Shown here: positions 30,643 through 63,790 of the stretch, piece after piece
How the letters are laid out: every line of letters begins with the position of its first letter
Position numbering within the stretch: position 1 is the first letter of the stretch
DNA from: Centroberyx gerrardi
Taxonomy: Eukaryota; Chordata; Actinopteri; Beryciformes; Berycidae
Assembly (NCBI RefSeq): GCF_048128805.1
Contig: NC_135997.1
Location: 9,179,116-9,243,115, forward strand
Reading direction: 5' to 3'
Length of the DNA stretch: 64,000 nucleotides
Program-made: the position numbers and the translations under genes
The notes under the pieces: generated by a model
The model's database searches: none
Seen by the model: the letters and a program-made list of their open reading frames with translations, nothing else
What the model was told of the DNA's origin: nothing

Positions 30643-31130
30643 TAATACAGATACTGAGAGGAAATGACCGTCAGTGAACGTGCGGTCCAGATCTGCCCTC
30701 TTGTGGCAAAGGAAGAAACTTTGCCTGCCTCGTTTCTTAGGAGAGTTGAATATATTTATGGACACATGGACACACAAGCAAAAAGACAGACAGACAGAGA
30801 GAGGCTTGTGAATACACACAAACATTGCAGTGAGTGTGAAAAGATGATGGTAGGTAGGCTAGATAGACCAGGGAGTGTCCTTTCTATCCATCCAGTCTCT
30901 CTCTCTTCTCTCAAATAAAACAGTAAAACCTTTACACGAATCATTAATTAATACTAGAACAAACACTGCAGGAAGAAATAACACATCGTAGATAGTTTGC
31001 TGTATTTTCTGTAGGATTTGCTGTATTTTCTCTCATCTTCGACGTTTCAAACTGTGCTTCAGATCTGATGTTTAATCACTGGACAGCCTAATCTCTTTGG
31101 ACTTGTTTGTGTGTAAACTACACTTGTATG

Positions 31131-31650
31131 TTAGGGTTATACCGATATAGCCTACAGGTTTGGCGATAACGGGCTTTTAGGCTAAATTTCGGATATGGAC
31201 CTGCATGTTTTCCACTGCAGATATGACGGCGGTTCCTCTTACAACTACATCAAAACAGTCTGACATTTTATTTTATTTGCACGTTATTTTTGCATTTCAT
31301 AGTTTCATAATGTTTTAGTACATTATTAATTGAAGGCAGTAGCCTACCTAATCTAGGAGTTTCCTGTGCCATTGAATCAATGGGATGTGTCACCCCTAAC
31401 TGTTTACCATAAAAGGCTTTAAGTTTCAATGGAGAGTTGTAGTGTCCCATGATGGTCTAAATGCTTTTCCACCCTGACAGGGAATAAAAGTCTGGTGGAA
31501 ACACTTAACAGTTAATAAAGCACATTTTTGGGCATAAAAATGCTCAATGAATATCAGCACAGAATATAGGCTAGGTGCTATCATCAGATTCAATACAATC
31601 CTATCGATATTAGCAGCCTATCGGCCTTCAAAAATCCACCAGTCAGACAC
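31131..31650 (-). mobile_element. Dispersed repeat family A, copy 2 (inverted)
   Basis: TTTCAATGGAGAGTTG...GTGTCCCATGATGGT (31422-31456) is the reverse complement of 7070-7102 with one mismatch. The left edge TTAGGGTTATACCGATATAG fits an hAT-like terminus. No ORF. Confidence 0.6.
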
Positions 31651-31855
31651 CAGTAGCCAATGTTCAATTATAACGAGTTAATATAATGGTTAAAAATATA
31701 TAGCCAATATTTTCTATCTACAAGTGAAATTCATGAAGAAAATATGTGAATATACACATTTCGATGGCCAAATAGATTGCTGTTAATTGCTGGTTGTAAA
31801 ATGAAGTTTTGATGATGTTTCTTGCATGTGGACCATTTGCAAAAGAGATTAGAGG

Positions 31856-31858
<3 letters not shown>

Positions 31859-31915
<57 letters not shown>
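31859..31915. repeat. (GA)n microsatellite
   Basis: About 28 GA units. Confidence 0.95.
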
Positions 31916-31924
<9 letters not shown>

Positions 31925-32116
31925 GCCTACCAGCATTAAAATTAAATCCTTTAATTTTATCTAGGTCTACTTTTTGAATTTGCATTGACACCTATGAAAC
32001 AATATGAAAGAAAAATTAAAGGAAAAAAATAAATCAATACATAACGGATTGCATGAATTGAAAAACTAACGCATATTTGAATATTTGCGTTCTCTTTTGA
32101 ATTATCGCATATGGTT

Positions 32117-32398
32117 CAGTGGTTCTCAACGTGGGGTCCGGGGCCCACCAGGGATCCTTGAGGAGGTTCCAGGGGGTCCCCAGCAAATTGATGAATTGTG
32201 AAATTCATCAATTTGTGTTTGGTCATAGTTTCGCTGTTATCTCATACAGATAGTCATGGAATTATGGACAAAATCATATCTAACAATAAAAATATTCTCA
32301 GATTTAGGTCTGAGATACCAAATCTCATCCAATGGGATCTGTAGCCCTAATGTGAACTAAATTAGGGTCCTTGATATGAAAAAGGTTGAGAATCACTG
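32117..32398. mobile_element. hAT-type miniature element (282 bp)
   Basis: Terminal inverted repeats CAGTGGTTCTCAAC and (reverse complement of the right end) CAGTGATTCTCAAC differ at one base of 14. CAGTGGTTCTCAA is the classic hAT/Charlie terminus. There is no transposase. It lies about 270 bp upstream of the atic ATG. No clear 8-bp duplication was found. Confidence 0.75.
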
Positions 32399-32469
32399 TG
32401 GTAATGTCTTGCAGAGGGAGAATGCGCATTACTTGCGCCGCCTGGCTCTCTTGGGTGCGTTCGCGGGTC

Positions 32470-32490
32470 AGTCAGGGGCGGTTCGACCCC
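32470..32490 (+). promoter_or_regulatory. atic: GC box in atic promoter region
   Basis: GGGGCGG at 32475-32481 in a locally GC-rich stretch (32430-32510) without a TATA box, consistent with a housekeeping promoter. Confidence 0.35.
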
Positions 32491-32664
32491 GGCAGGGCGG
32501 CTCTTTCTACTCATGAAGCATGACAACTCTTTTGATTTGTCTCTCCTCCCGCACGCCTCTTCCTGTGCAAAGTAGTGCTTGCTTGCTAAATTCAGACACC
32601 AATTAGCAGAAACCTGCTTAACATCCAGGCAAGTTACGGACTGTAGCTACTTGTGACTGTGGAC

Positions 32665-32683
32665 ATGGCCTGCTCAGAGCTCG
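32665..32683 (+). CDS. atic: atic exon 1 coding part
   Basis: MACSEL plus the first base of Ala7; donor GTAAGT. Human starts MAPGQLALFSVSDKTG, so the ATG position fits. Confidence 0.88.
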
Positions 32684-35600
32684 GTAAGTTTCTCTGACAT
32701 TTATTGAAGTTTTGCCATCATAAGTAAGCTGTAATATTCTGCACGGTGCTAACTTAGCTCGCTGGCTAACATTAGCCAACGTGGTTGACAGTACCTCGCT
32801 GAAATATGGTTTCTCCCTGGACTTTGGATGAAATGAGCGAAGAACTTTGCAAAGTTTCTCTTTTCTCTGGCTTGCAGCACTGTTGAGTGTGTCGGACAAG
32901 ACCGGACTGCTGGACTTTGCCAAACGGCTGGTGAATGTGGGACTGTCTCTGGTGGCTTCAGGTGGCACAGCCAAAGCCCTGCGCGATGCTGGACTGGCTG
33001 TCAGGTGGGTGCATTCATATTCTGTGCAGTTTTGTTTAACTAAATCTAGCCACCTCTCAGCGGCCTGCCCTAACCCGTCAGTGTGTCTCCTGTGCGGCAG
33101 GGATGTGTCCGAGCTGACCGGGCACCCAGAGATGCTTGGAGGCAGGGTGAAGACTCTGCACCCTGCGGTCCATGGAGGCATACTGGCCAGGAAAACCCCC
33201 ACAGACAAGGCAGACATGGAGAAGCTGGGCTACAGCCTGGTCCGGTGAGAGAAGCAGGGAAAATTACTGATGCTACCTGTAAAACTGTGGTTTGGGTAAT
33301 ATACATACCCAGGGGTGGAAAGGGTACTAAAACATCCTACTCAAGTTGAATTACTATTACCTTGCTGAAATTTTACTTATTGTAGAAGTAAAATTACCAG
33401 TGTAAAAATCTACTCAAGTAAAGCTAATAAGTGGTTCATTTAAAATGTACTCGGAGTAAAAGTTCTGAGTTACCTTTTAGAAAACAGGCCTTTGTCACAT
33501 GTGATCCATGCAATTCTAAAAGGATGAGAGTACTGAGTTCAAACTAGACTCTTTTTAATTTGGAAAAACTAGAAATAAAGTGCATAAATAGTAAAGTACC
33601 GCCAGATTACTCTTCTCTTGATTGTTGTTCTTCTCTGATTGTTCACTGCACATGGCTCCACAATTTAAAATGCAGCCAAGTACAATTCAGCAAAAACTTG
33701 AGTAAAAATCAAATGACTGACATTAAAAAAAATACACAAAAAGCTACTAAATAACAGTAGCAAGAGTAAGTGTAATTAGTTTCCTCCACCCCTAGTAATA
33801 CTCCATCCATTCCCTCATGTAGATTTACACACAGGCTATTGTCTTACAGCAATCCACATTTTTGAATAGGCTTCTGCTACGTATTAAGAAGTTTTGGGTG
33901 CACATTGAAAATAGGGGTGTATTAACTGCAGTAAAAAAAGAAGATAACGACCTATAGCCCAGTTCACTCAAAGAAACACACATGATCTGTGTATATTAGG
34001 TGGATTGCAAGCTAATAAGGTTAGAGTGCAGACTGTGGTGTGGCATCAGGAAGCATGTGTCACTGATTTAGTAACGGTTTAATTGAAACACTGCTGCCAC
34101 CGCAAGCTCATCTTGTGATTCTCATTGTTGAGGCGTAGAGGAATCTGATTGGTTCACAGACGAACTTCGCTGCTTTGCGATTGGTGTGCGTGTGCGATGG
34201 GGAGGATAGAAGTTAAGAGGATTATCAGGTTCTGATGGAGGAATAAGGATGGAAGACATATATAGTAATATCTTCTCTAATGAGCTATGAATGGCTGGTC
34301 ACTTCCTCGTGTAATTTTTAGCACATGGATCCTCATGAGTTCTCACAAGTTCAAAACCTTTGAAATGACCCAAATGTGTTCCCACTTTTTCCCAATTTTC
34401 AAAGAAATACAAACTGTGCAGGTGAGACAAATTCCAATACAATACAATGACACAAATGATATAAAAAATTAAACGAGGAGGAGAATGTAAAAGATAACGT
34501 AAATAACAACTAAGGGAAATGAGTGTGATCATGAGTAGGAGTTTGAGGTGTGTGTATGCAGTGTTACTGAAAGTGTGTGTGTGTGTGTCTTCAAAGAGAG
34601 AAGGATGATAATGGGAGTATGAGGTGTATTTATTTGCTTGCTCTTATCCAGGGTGGTGGTGTGCAACCTCTACCCATTTGTGAAGACCATCTCCAGCCCG
34701 AATGTTACAGTCGAGGACGCTGTGGAGCAGATTGATATCGGTGAGTCGTTGTGTGAATGTTGCTTCAGAATATTAAGCAAAACAACGGGAGGAGGGAAAC
34801 CACTTGTAATGCAGAAAGTAAGAAAATGTATTCAACTTTAATATCACGTAAAAAAATCTTGTTGGAAATCTGTGGAACACCAACGCAATTTATAAATAAA
34901 TAAATAAAATGTGATTTTATGCTTGCATACATTTTCTTACTTTCTGCATTACACGTGGTTTCCCTCATCCCATTATTTTGCTTAGTATTTTGGAAAATTC
35001 GGGAGCCCTTTGTTGTTTTCCACCTTTTACCAAGCTTCACAATATCGAAATGGCCATGATTATGGGTATGTGTTGTTCATAACTGCTGTTTTCTGTGTTT
35101 CCAGGCGGCGTAACTCTGCTGAGGGCTGCGGCCAAGAATCACGCCCGCGTCACCATTGTGTGCGACCCTGCCGACTACCCGCTGGTCGCCACGGAGATGG
35201 AGAGTAAAGAAGGCAAAGATACGACCCTGGAAACACGCAGGACTCTGGCCCTCAAAGTAACCACACAAAAGATTCACAGTTCATTTTGCTGTTGCTTATT
35301 TCTTTTGTTGTGTTTTTTTGCCTTTTCCTCCATGCAACTTTTCTTTACTTTAACAGAGTATCTGGGTGGTCTTTTAAAAAGTAAATGATCTAAATTTAAG
35401 GCCTTAAAGTAATAAAATGTCTTAGATACAGTTAAAGGTCTTTTTTTCACCAAGTAGTGACAGGTTTGGCACTGGATGTGTCCACTATTAGATGAATACA
35501 CAATATGGATAGCAATACAACATGCAACATTGTTTATTTCCCCCATTGTATCGCTTTTCTAAATGATGATGTTTTGGACATCATGTCTCTTAGTAAGTTA

Positions 35601-36001
35601 AGTCTTGTTAGTCCTTCTAGTCCTTAGTGCCCTATGTAGTTTCAGGCCTTTCATTAACTCTTTTCTGTTGGAAGTAGGCTTGATTGCCAGATGTTTCTTT
35701 GTTTTTAATTGGTCTTAACTTCGATTCCAGGTAGCTTTAAAAAGGTCTTTTAATTCGGCTCTCTGAAACCTGCAGATACCCTTCTTAAAGTACAGAGACA
35801 GATGGGTTCACAGGTTCGAACCAGGAGAGAAAAGAGGACCGGGACAAATAATTTCCTGTTTTGCTCAAGCGTAGTCCAAGGCATGAATTATTATAAAAGG
35901 AGATACTGAAATGAGTCCAGCTCCAACTCAGAAATGGAAGGCCTTGATTTGCTAGTGTTGCACTCTCAGCCTTCCTTGAGCTTTTTATCACCTCTTCCTC
36001 C

Positions 36002-36039
<38 letters not shown>

Positions 36040-37716
36040 CCCTCCCTGTCGCTGTTCAGAGTTGTCCTCATCTAACCTCAACTATGAACAAAGATTTCCT
36101 GAGCTGTTGCGATGAGAGCTGCATCATGCTGTGATTTTTCTTATCTCTACCCTTCAGTCCTATATTGATGGCTGTATGGTTGCATAATAACAACCACATG
36201 CAGTGAGAGTGTTATGAAACAGAATAGTAGGGCAGTAGGTCTCTGAGTCAAAGGTCAGTCAACTTATTGATTATATTCACTATCTTCTGAGTCAAGAGGC
36301 CGATCATATCACTCAATTTCAGGTAATTTCATGATTACCAAATCATCAGTCTTGCTGAATAACGATTGAGCCTGTTCAGTTGGATGGTAATCAAGAGTCA
36401 GTCGGATTGTCTCCAAGGGAGTTTGGCCGCTGTACTTATTTGTTCTGTTTTTGTTGTGTTTGCTTAAGGGTGAGGGTCAGTACAAGACAAAGTCCAGTGT
36501 TGGCTTGTTATCACAGGTGTTGAAATATTCATGTTTGGGTTAGAGAGTTTATCACCTCCCTGATGACCCTTGAACTTTTACCCCATAGGTTGACCTCCAT
36601 CTGCACATTGAATAGATACCTTTAAGCCTTTAAGCTATCAAATCTGCTGTAGTAGTCAGCAGATTTGTATTAAATTCAAAATTGTCAAATGATAAATTGT
36701 AAATGCCTTGAAGCTGATAACTCAGACTTTGGCACACATTACAAGACAAAATTTTTTCAGTCTGTTTTTTTTTTTCTCTGATCAGAGTATATTCTCTGTG
36801 ATTCGCTTCTCAGGCCTTCACACACACAGCGCAGTACGACGAGGCCATCTCTGAGTACTTCCGTGGACAGTACAGCCGCGGGGTTTCCCAGCTGCCCCTG
36901 CGCTACGGCATGAACCCCCACCAAGCCCCCGCCCAGCTCTACACCCTGCGCCCCGTCCTCCCCCTCAAAGGTAAAGGCCTGCACATCACAACTATCACCC
37001 CCGACCCAAATGTTTTGGTGTTGATGATGTTTAGTGATTCATCTTCTACATTGATGATGTTTAGTGATTCGTCTTCTATATTGGTTTAGATAAGTGCCAT
37101 ACATATAAGATTATTTTTATTGTTTAGGGATTTAGCTGACGCTCTTATCCAGAGCAACTTGCGAGTGCAACAATAGAAAAAACTAAAATTCAAAATACAA
37201 GTAAACAATAGTAAGGAGAGAAAGGATTAGGGTCATAATGCCATGAAAATACTCCTGTCACCATAAAATGACCATGTAAAATAAAAGAAGAGTCAAGGAG
37301 TGAGAAGGGATTTCTTTTGAGAGAAAATGGATAAATAGAAAATGAGATATGATTCAGTGGGGAGAAGGTGACATGAGGTGTTTGAAAGCCTCTGATGGAA
37401 GAGGAGAGGATTATTTAAAGATTTAAAGATCCCCCTGATCCCCCACAACTGCTATCCAGATACACCCAGATTATTTTTGCTTGAACATCTATTTTGTCAT
37501 ATGACCCTTTACTAAAATTATCCATTATTTTCTCGCTCTCTGCTTCCGTCTCCATTCCTCTCCCTGCACACTACCAGTGGTCAACGGTTCCCCCGGCTTC
37601 ATCAACTTGTGTGATGCGCTGAACGCTTGGCAGCTGGTCAGAGAGCTTAAGAGCGCCTTGGGCATGGCTGCTGCCACCTCCTTCAAACATGTCAGCCCTG
37701 CCGGTAAGAGAAACAC

Positions 37717-37750
<34 letters not shown>

Positions 37751-40258
37751 ACATACATGTAGACACCTTACATGTATAAATGAATCTCTGTCCTTTTCTT
37801 CTGAAGGAGCTGCAGTAGGAGTTCCTCTGAGTGAGGAGGAAGCCAAGGTGTGCATGGTGAACGACATGCTGAAGGATCTCACCCCGCTGGCCACGGCCTA
37901 CGCCAGGGCAAGAGGTCAGATAGTATGAATTATAGACCGTAGGGATCACTGGGAGTAGTTTTATCTTTAGCCTGTCTTCCTGTCTTTTTTTTTTTTTTTG
38001 GTCATGAACTCTTCCTCCTTCCATAGGTTCAGACAGAATGTCTTCTTTTGGAGACTTCATCGCTGTGTCAGATGTGTGTGACGTCCCCACAGCCAAGATC
38101 ATATCAAGAGAGGTAGGATCATGTGTCCACTGTCCTAGTGTCGTAAAAGGACAGAATATAACAAGTTGAACAGATGAAATGGGGAAAGAATTCAGTGAAA
38201 ATGGGGTTTCCTAGTGGCAACTTGCTTTGCTTGACCACGATTTTGGTCGTTTGCTCTCAGGTGTCTGATGGTATCGTCGCCCCCGGTTATGAAGAGGAGG
38301 CCCTCAAGATCCTCTCCAAAAAGAAGAATGGCAACTACTGCGTGCTTCAGGTAAGAGGCACCAGGAAAAAGTGAAGCAGCGATTTTTATAGGAATGATTA
38401 TGATCAGAGTTAAGTAAAGGGATCTTGCATTTGTGGAAGTGGCCTTGTGTGTCTTTGTCTCCCAGATGGACCCAGACTATGAGCCTGATGAGGCTGAGGT
38501 GAGAGTGTTGTTTGGTCTCCATCTCAAACAGAAGAGGAACGGAGCACTCATTGATAAGGAGCTCTTCAGCAACGTTGTTTCCAAGGGCGCGGTGAGTCAC
38601 ACTTAATATTTACTTACACAAATATAAAAATGTATAAATGTATTTTGGGCTGATGCCGTACTTTCGTTACTACATTGCATTTTATAGATGTTGCGGCGCA
38701 ATCATTGCTGTTTCACAATCCTTCATCCATTTATCTAAATGTCAAGTGTTAACCCTTTGATTGCTTCTGTGTCCACAAGCTGTCGGAGAATGCGGTGCGT
38801 GACCTCATTGTGGCCAGCATCGCTGTCAAGTACACCCAGTCCAACTCTGTCTGCTACGCCAAGGATGGACAGGTAATCTACAGGGAAAGGACAGAGAGGA
38901 GAAGGGGAAGGACAAAGGAATCAAAATGAGCCATAATCAGTTTTTGTCTTGTGTGGTGAACAGGTTATCGGCATCGGCGCGGGCCAGCAGTCTCGTATCC
39001 ACTGCACGCGACTGGCGGGCGACAAAGCTGATAACTGGTGGCTGAGGCACCACCCAAGTGTCCTGGGCATGAAGTTCCGCAGCGGTGTGAAGCGGGCGGA
39101 GATGGCCAACGCTATCGACCAGTATGTCAGCGGCACCATTGGAGAGGTACGGGGTCACAACACACGTCAACAGACGCATTAAGACTACAGGCCATCTCGG
39201 CAAGTTATTGGAATAGTTAGTTAAGACTGTTAGACTGTTAAGAAGAAGTTAAGACTGTCTGACATACCTAGATATATCAAATCTGTGTCTAACAGTATGC
39301 AGGATTCCCATGGGCCTTGAAAATGCTTGTGGATTTGAGGAAAATAAAATAAGGCTTTTAAAAGTTTTTGAACATGAATGGATGGCCTTGAGAGTATCTG
39401 TTTTATTCATATAGTACTCAAATTCATCAATATGTCTCAACTCTCTGGTCCTCTCTCTGGCCTAGGGTCAACATTTTATGTTCTGATGATATAGCAGATA
39501 TAAAGATATTGCAGATATAGCAGCAGTTTTAAAATGAATGATTTCACTGTTACTTATTGACTTGAGAAAATCATGAGTAAAAACGGAGTCCTCATGATGT
39601 CAGATTTTTACCAATGTCGTGTCTTATCACAAAATATGCTATAATCGTATATGTTTGAGGCCTTCAATTTCACCAAACAAGACCTTGAATGTCCTTGAAT
39701 TTGATGCTCAAGTGAATTTGGAAACCCTGAGTGTGTTCTGTGTGGCAGGGCCCGGACCTGGCAGTGTGGAAGTCCATGTATGACGAGGTTCCTGAGCCGC
39801 TGTCAGACACTGAGAGGAGGAACTGGATCAGCTCCCTGCAGGCAGTGGCTCTCAGCTCTGACGCCTTCTTCCCCTTCAGAGACAACGTGGATCGTGCCAA
39901 GCGGGTAAATATCACACACACGCATCCTTACTGCACGCCTGCCAATAAAGCATGGGTACATACGCACACAATATCAGGGGAAATAGCATGGGTCTGGCCT
40001 GCAGACATCTACTGTAATCTCCTAGAGTCACTCTCAAAGTTTCGATGCTCTATTGACTCTGAAATGGGCGATTGAAGTGACTAGCTTGCTAACCGTCTTT
40101 ACTGACTTTTCCCTCCTCCTGTCTCTGTCCGTCTGTAGAGCGGTGTTGAGTATGTTGCAGCTCCGGCGGGCTCCGCTGCCGACGAGATTGTGATTAACGC
40201 CTGTAATGAGCAGGGCATCACTCTGGTGCACACCAACCTGCGGCTCTTCCACCACTGA
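32665..40258 (+). CDS. atic: Bifunctional purine biosynthesis protein ATIC (PurH)
   Basis: 15 coding exons: join(32665..32683, 32878..33004, 33101..33244, 34652..34740, 35105..35256, 36814..36970, 37578..37703, 37807..37914, 38027..38112, 38261..38350, 38466..38591, 38780..38872, 38964..39146, 39749..39904, 40139..40258). The product is 591 aa (human 592). The N-terminal IMP cyclohydrolase domain (about 1-199) closes the purine ring; the C-terminal AICAR transformylase domain (about 200-591) adds the formyl group from 10-formyl-THF. Visible landmarks are [42 protein letters not shown], catalytic K266-H267 in [35 protein letters not shown] and the C-terminus LRLFHH. It acts in the cytosol as a homodimer. 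All introns are GT-AG; it is intact with no key residue missing. Confidence 0.97.
32878..33004 (+). CDS. atic: atic exon 2
   Basis: [42 protein letters not shown]. Start of the cyclohydrolase domain (MGS-like fold). Confidence 0.95.
33101..33244 (+). CDS. atic: atic exon 3
   Basis: [47 protein letters not shown]. It contains the RVKTLHP substrate loop. A 96-base intron precedes it. Confidence 0.95.
33311..33794 (+). mobile_element. hAT-like miniature element in atic intron
   Basis: Starts AGGGGTGGAAAGGGTACTA and ends TAGTTTCCTCCACCCCT. It has ACTCAAGTAAA-type interior words. The same family is present inverted at 62242-62517, where a target duplication is clear. Confidence 0.65.
34652..34740 (+). 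CDS. atic: atic exon 4
   Basis: [29 protein letters not shown]. Contains the NLYPF motif with the active-site Tyr. Donor GTGAGT. Confidence 0.95.
34769..34989. repeat. Fold-back inverted repeat in atic intron
   Basis: Arms 34769-34831 and 34927-34989 (63 bp each, 58 matches by hand alignment) are separated by a 95-base loop. It begins 28 bases after the exon 4 donor. Confidence 0.85.
35105..35256 (+). CDS. atic: atic exon 5
   Basis: [51 protein letters not shown]. End of the cyclohydrolase core. Confidence 0.95.
35390..35790. repeat. Possible dispersed repeat in atic intron
   Basis: AAATTTAAGGCCTTAAAGTAAT near 35390 and GCTCTCTGAAACCTGCAGATACCC near 35758-35781 resemble ends of a fish dispersed repeat. 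Boundaries are uncertain. A (CA)n microsatellite follows at 36004-36039. Confidence 0.3.
36814..36970 (+). CDS. atic: atic exon 6
   Basis: [52 protein letters not shown]. Inter-domain linker and start of the transformylase domain (RYGMNPHQ). Confidence 0.95.
37021..37080. repeat. 30-bp tandem duplication in atic intron
   Basis: Two adjacent 30-base units (37021-37050, 37051-37080) of TTGATGATGTTTAGTGATTC... differ at about two positions. Confidence 0.9.
37110..37215 (+). mobile_element. Dispersed fish repeat fragment
   Basis: GGGATTTAGCTGACGCTCTT followed by ATCCAGAGCAACTTGCGAG is a diverged form of the very common teleost motif TTTAGCAGACGCTTTTATCC. Confidence 0.6.
37578..37703 (+). CDS. 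atic: atic exon 7
   Basis: [41 protein letters not shown]. Carries transformylase residues K266 and H267. Confidence 0.95.
37807..37914 (+). CDS. atic: atic exon 8
   Basis: [35 protein letters not shown]. The preceding intron holds a (CA)n tract (37718-37748). Confidence 0.95.
38027..38112 (+). CDS. atic: atic exon 9
   Basis: [35 protein letters not shown] is a conserved transformylase motif. Confidence 0.95.
38261..38350 (+). CDS. atic: atic exon 10
   Basis: [30 protein letters not shown]; 30 codons, phase 0. Confidence 0.95.
38466..38591 (+). CDS. atic: atic exon 11
   Basis: [42 protein letters not shown]. Confidence 0.95.
38780..38872 (+). CDS. atic: atic exon 12
   Basis: [31 protein letters not shown]. 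Contains the [12 protein letters not shown] active-site stretch. Confidence 0.95.
38964..39146 (+). CDS. atic: atic exon 13
   Basis: [61 protein letters not shown]. Substrate- and folate-binding GAGQQSR. Confidence 0.95.
39295..39735. mobile_element. Dispersed fish repeat in atic intron
   Basis: Left end TGCAGGATTCCCATGGGCCTTGAAA and right end CTTGAATTTGATGCTCAAGTGAATTTGGAAACCCTG (in pieces) match the style of the fish CAGGGTTCCCACGGGTCCTTGAAA element. The boundaries are approximate. Confidence 0.45.
39749..39904 (+). CDS. atic: atic exon 14
   Basis: [52 protein letters not shown]. Confidence 0.95.
40139..40258 (+). CDS. atic: atic exon 15 with stop
   Basis: [42 protein letters not shown] at 40256-40258. 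Confidence 0.95.
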   Translation, partial: SGVEYVAAPAGSAADEIVINACNEQGITLVHTNLRLFHH

Positions 40259-40640
40259 GCACCGCAACACCGCCCCACTTTTTCTCGGTACTAAACTCAC
40301 AGTTTTGCATCCTTGTGTCTGAAGTCACAGCATTATTAAGAAAACAATCTAACATCCTTTTTGTAACATTCCTGATACTCTAAAACATTCCCACCCTAAT
40401 GAGATGCACAAGAACGTAGAGACGTCACAAATGCACTATTTTCTAACGCATTAATTACATTCCTTCCTTGTGATCCTGCTTCTGAGATAACTGTTACTGT
40501 TCATTCAAGGTCAGTCACGTTTCAGTATGAAATAAACTGTTTCTGATGGTTCACAAGTATTTTGTCTGTTTCATTGACAGCTGGGTTGCCTCTGTGAATT
40601 CTCATGGACTAATACAATAAAGAAGAGTTTTAAAGTTACA
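40259..40640 (+). other. atic: atic 3'UTR (probable)
   Basis: AATAAA candidates are at 40531-40536 and 40616-40621. It ends facing the fn1 3' end. Confidence 0.6.
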
Positions 40641-40894
40641 CATTGGGAAAGTGGGGTCTTGGAAGCTCCCAGTGGTCCTTAATATGGGACCCAGAAATAT
40701 AAAAATATCTCACCTTTATTCCATTCACAATGATCTCATTCAAAAGCCTATCTTTGAGACCCTTGAGTCGATGCTCTACAAGCAAAGAGTTTGAGAACTG
40801 TACATGATGTAGAAAGCAGAACAAGAGCTTGTCTTTCTTCTCCATATTATTTACCAATGACATTGTCAAAACTATTCACACAACATACGGCAAG

Positions 40895-41712
40895 GCAAAG
40901 TTTGACGTTCTCTCCAGCTTTATTAAAATAAGGGATTCTTTTTGTCAAAGGTAGAAACAACTTTGGCACGAACAATAACGTACAAAAATAAAACAGTTCA
41001 AATTCACACACCCCAGTTCAAGCATTCACACATCGTGATTAAAGGGATAAATTAGAAAAACAAAAAGTTAGAAAAATCAGAATTCAGTAAGTGTCAATCG
41101 CACACAGTGCTACCCCTAGCGACAGAAGAGGGGCTACAGAAAAGAAAAACGCACATTTTCACAGACATTATAAACAAACCTTGTTAATCACTACATTGAC
41201 ATTCTTTTAACAGTGCTTAATTTCTGACAGTTTCTGCTCTTTGATTAGGAAAAGTTATTGAAAATTATTAGATGCAAAACACTACACGGCAGTTTTGTAA
41301 ATATGTAAATCTGAAAGTTAACAAGTCCTAAATGAATTCCCATAGGAGCCACACACACACACAAGTAGGACAGAGGGTCTTACCCTCTTAAAGCCACATG
41401 AACACAGGAAATGTTACTTTATGTGGAAAAGGAAATTAAAATGACAGAAGTTGTTAATCCCCAATAGAGCATGGATTCATAGACTGATGAAAGACATATG
41501 AACAACGAAAAGATTGGCATTTGAAAAGTATCCAATAAACAATAGCAATTTGGTAAGGCATCGGGGCAGTGTAACATTTTCAGTTGAATGTGTGTCACAA
41601 AGGCACAAGGCGGTTAGGTCAGTTCAGTCACAGACAGGATGGCTCCCATAGGGCGAGGCAGTACAGCGTTTGGACGGTGGGGGAGCAAAGCAGATGAGAG
41701 ACGGGCGGTCCT
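40895..41712 (-). other. fn1: fn1 3'UTR (probable)
   Basis: The reverse-strand poly(A) signal AATAAA is at 40919-40924; a second lies at 40715-40720. AT-rich, no coding signal. Confidence 0.6.

Positions 41713-63790
<22,078 letters not shown>

Larger units (their letters stand above)
26695..32400. other. Intergenic region between mnx2 and atic
   Basis: No supported gene. It holds two enhancer-like blocks, a LINE tail, repeat family A copy 2, a long (GA)n tract and an hAT-type miniature element, all listed separately. A (CAGATT)n short array lies at 27967-27994. Confidence 0.6.

Noticed and set aside
32470..32500. GGTTCGACCCC resembles a tRNA B box
   Set aside because: The flanking bases do not form a T stem, and there is no A box or acceptor stem upstream; the match is part of the GC-rich atic promoter.
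32618..33217. 200-codon open frame on the minus strand over atic exons 2-3
   Set aside because: Shadow of GC-rich exons; it runs through splice sites and has no family resemblance.
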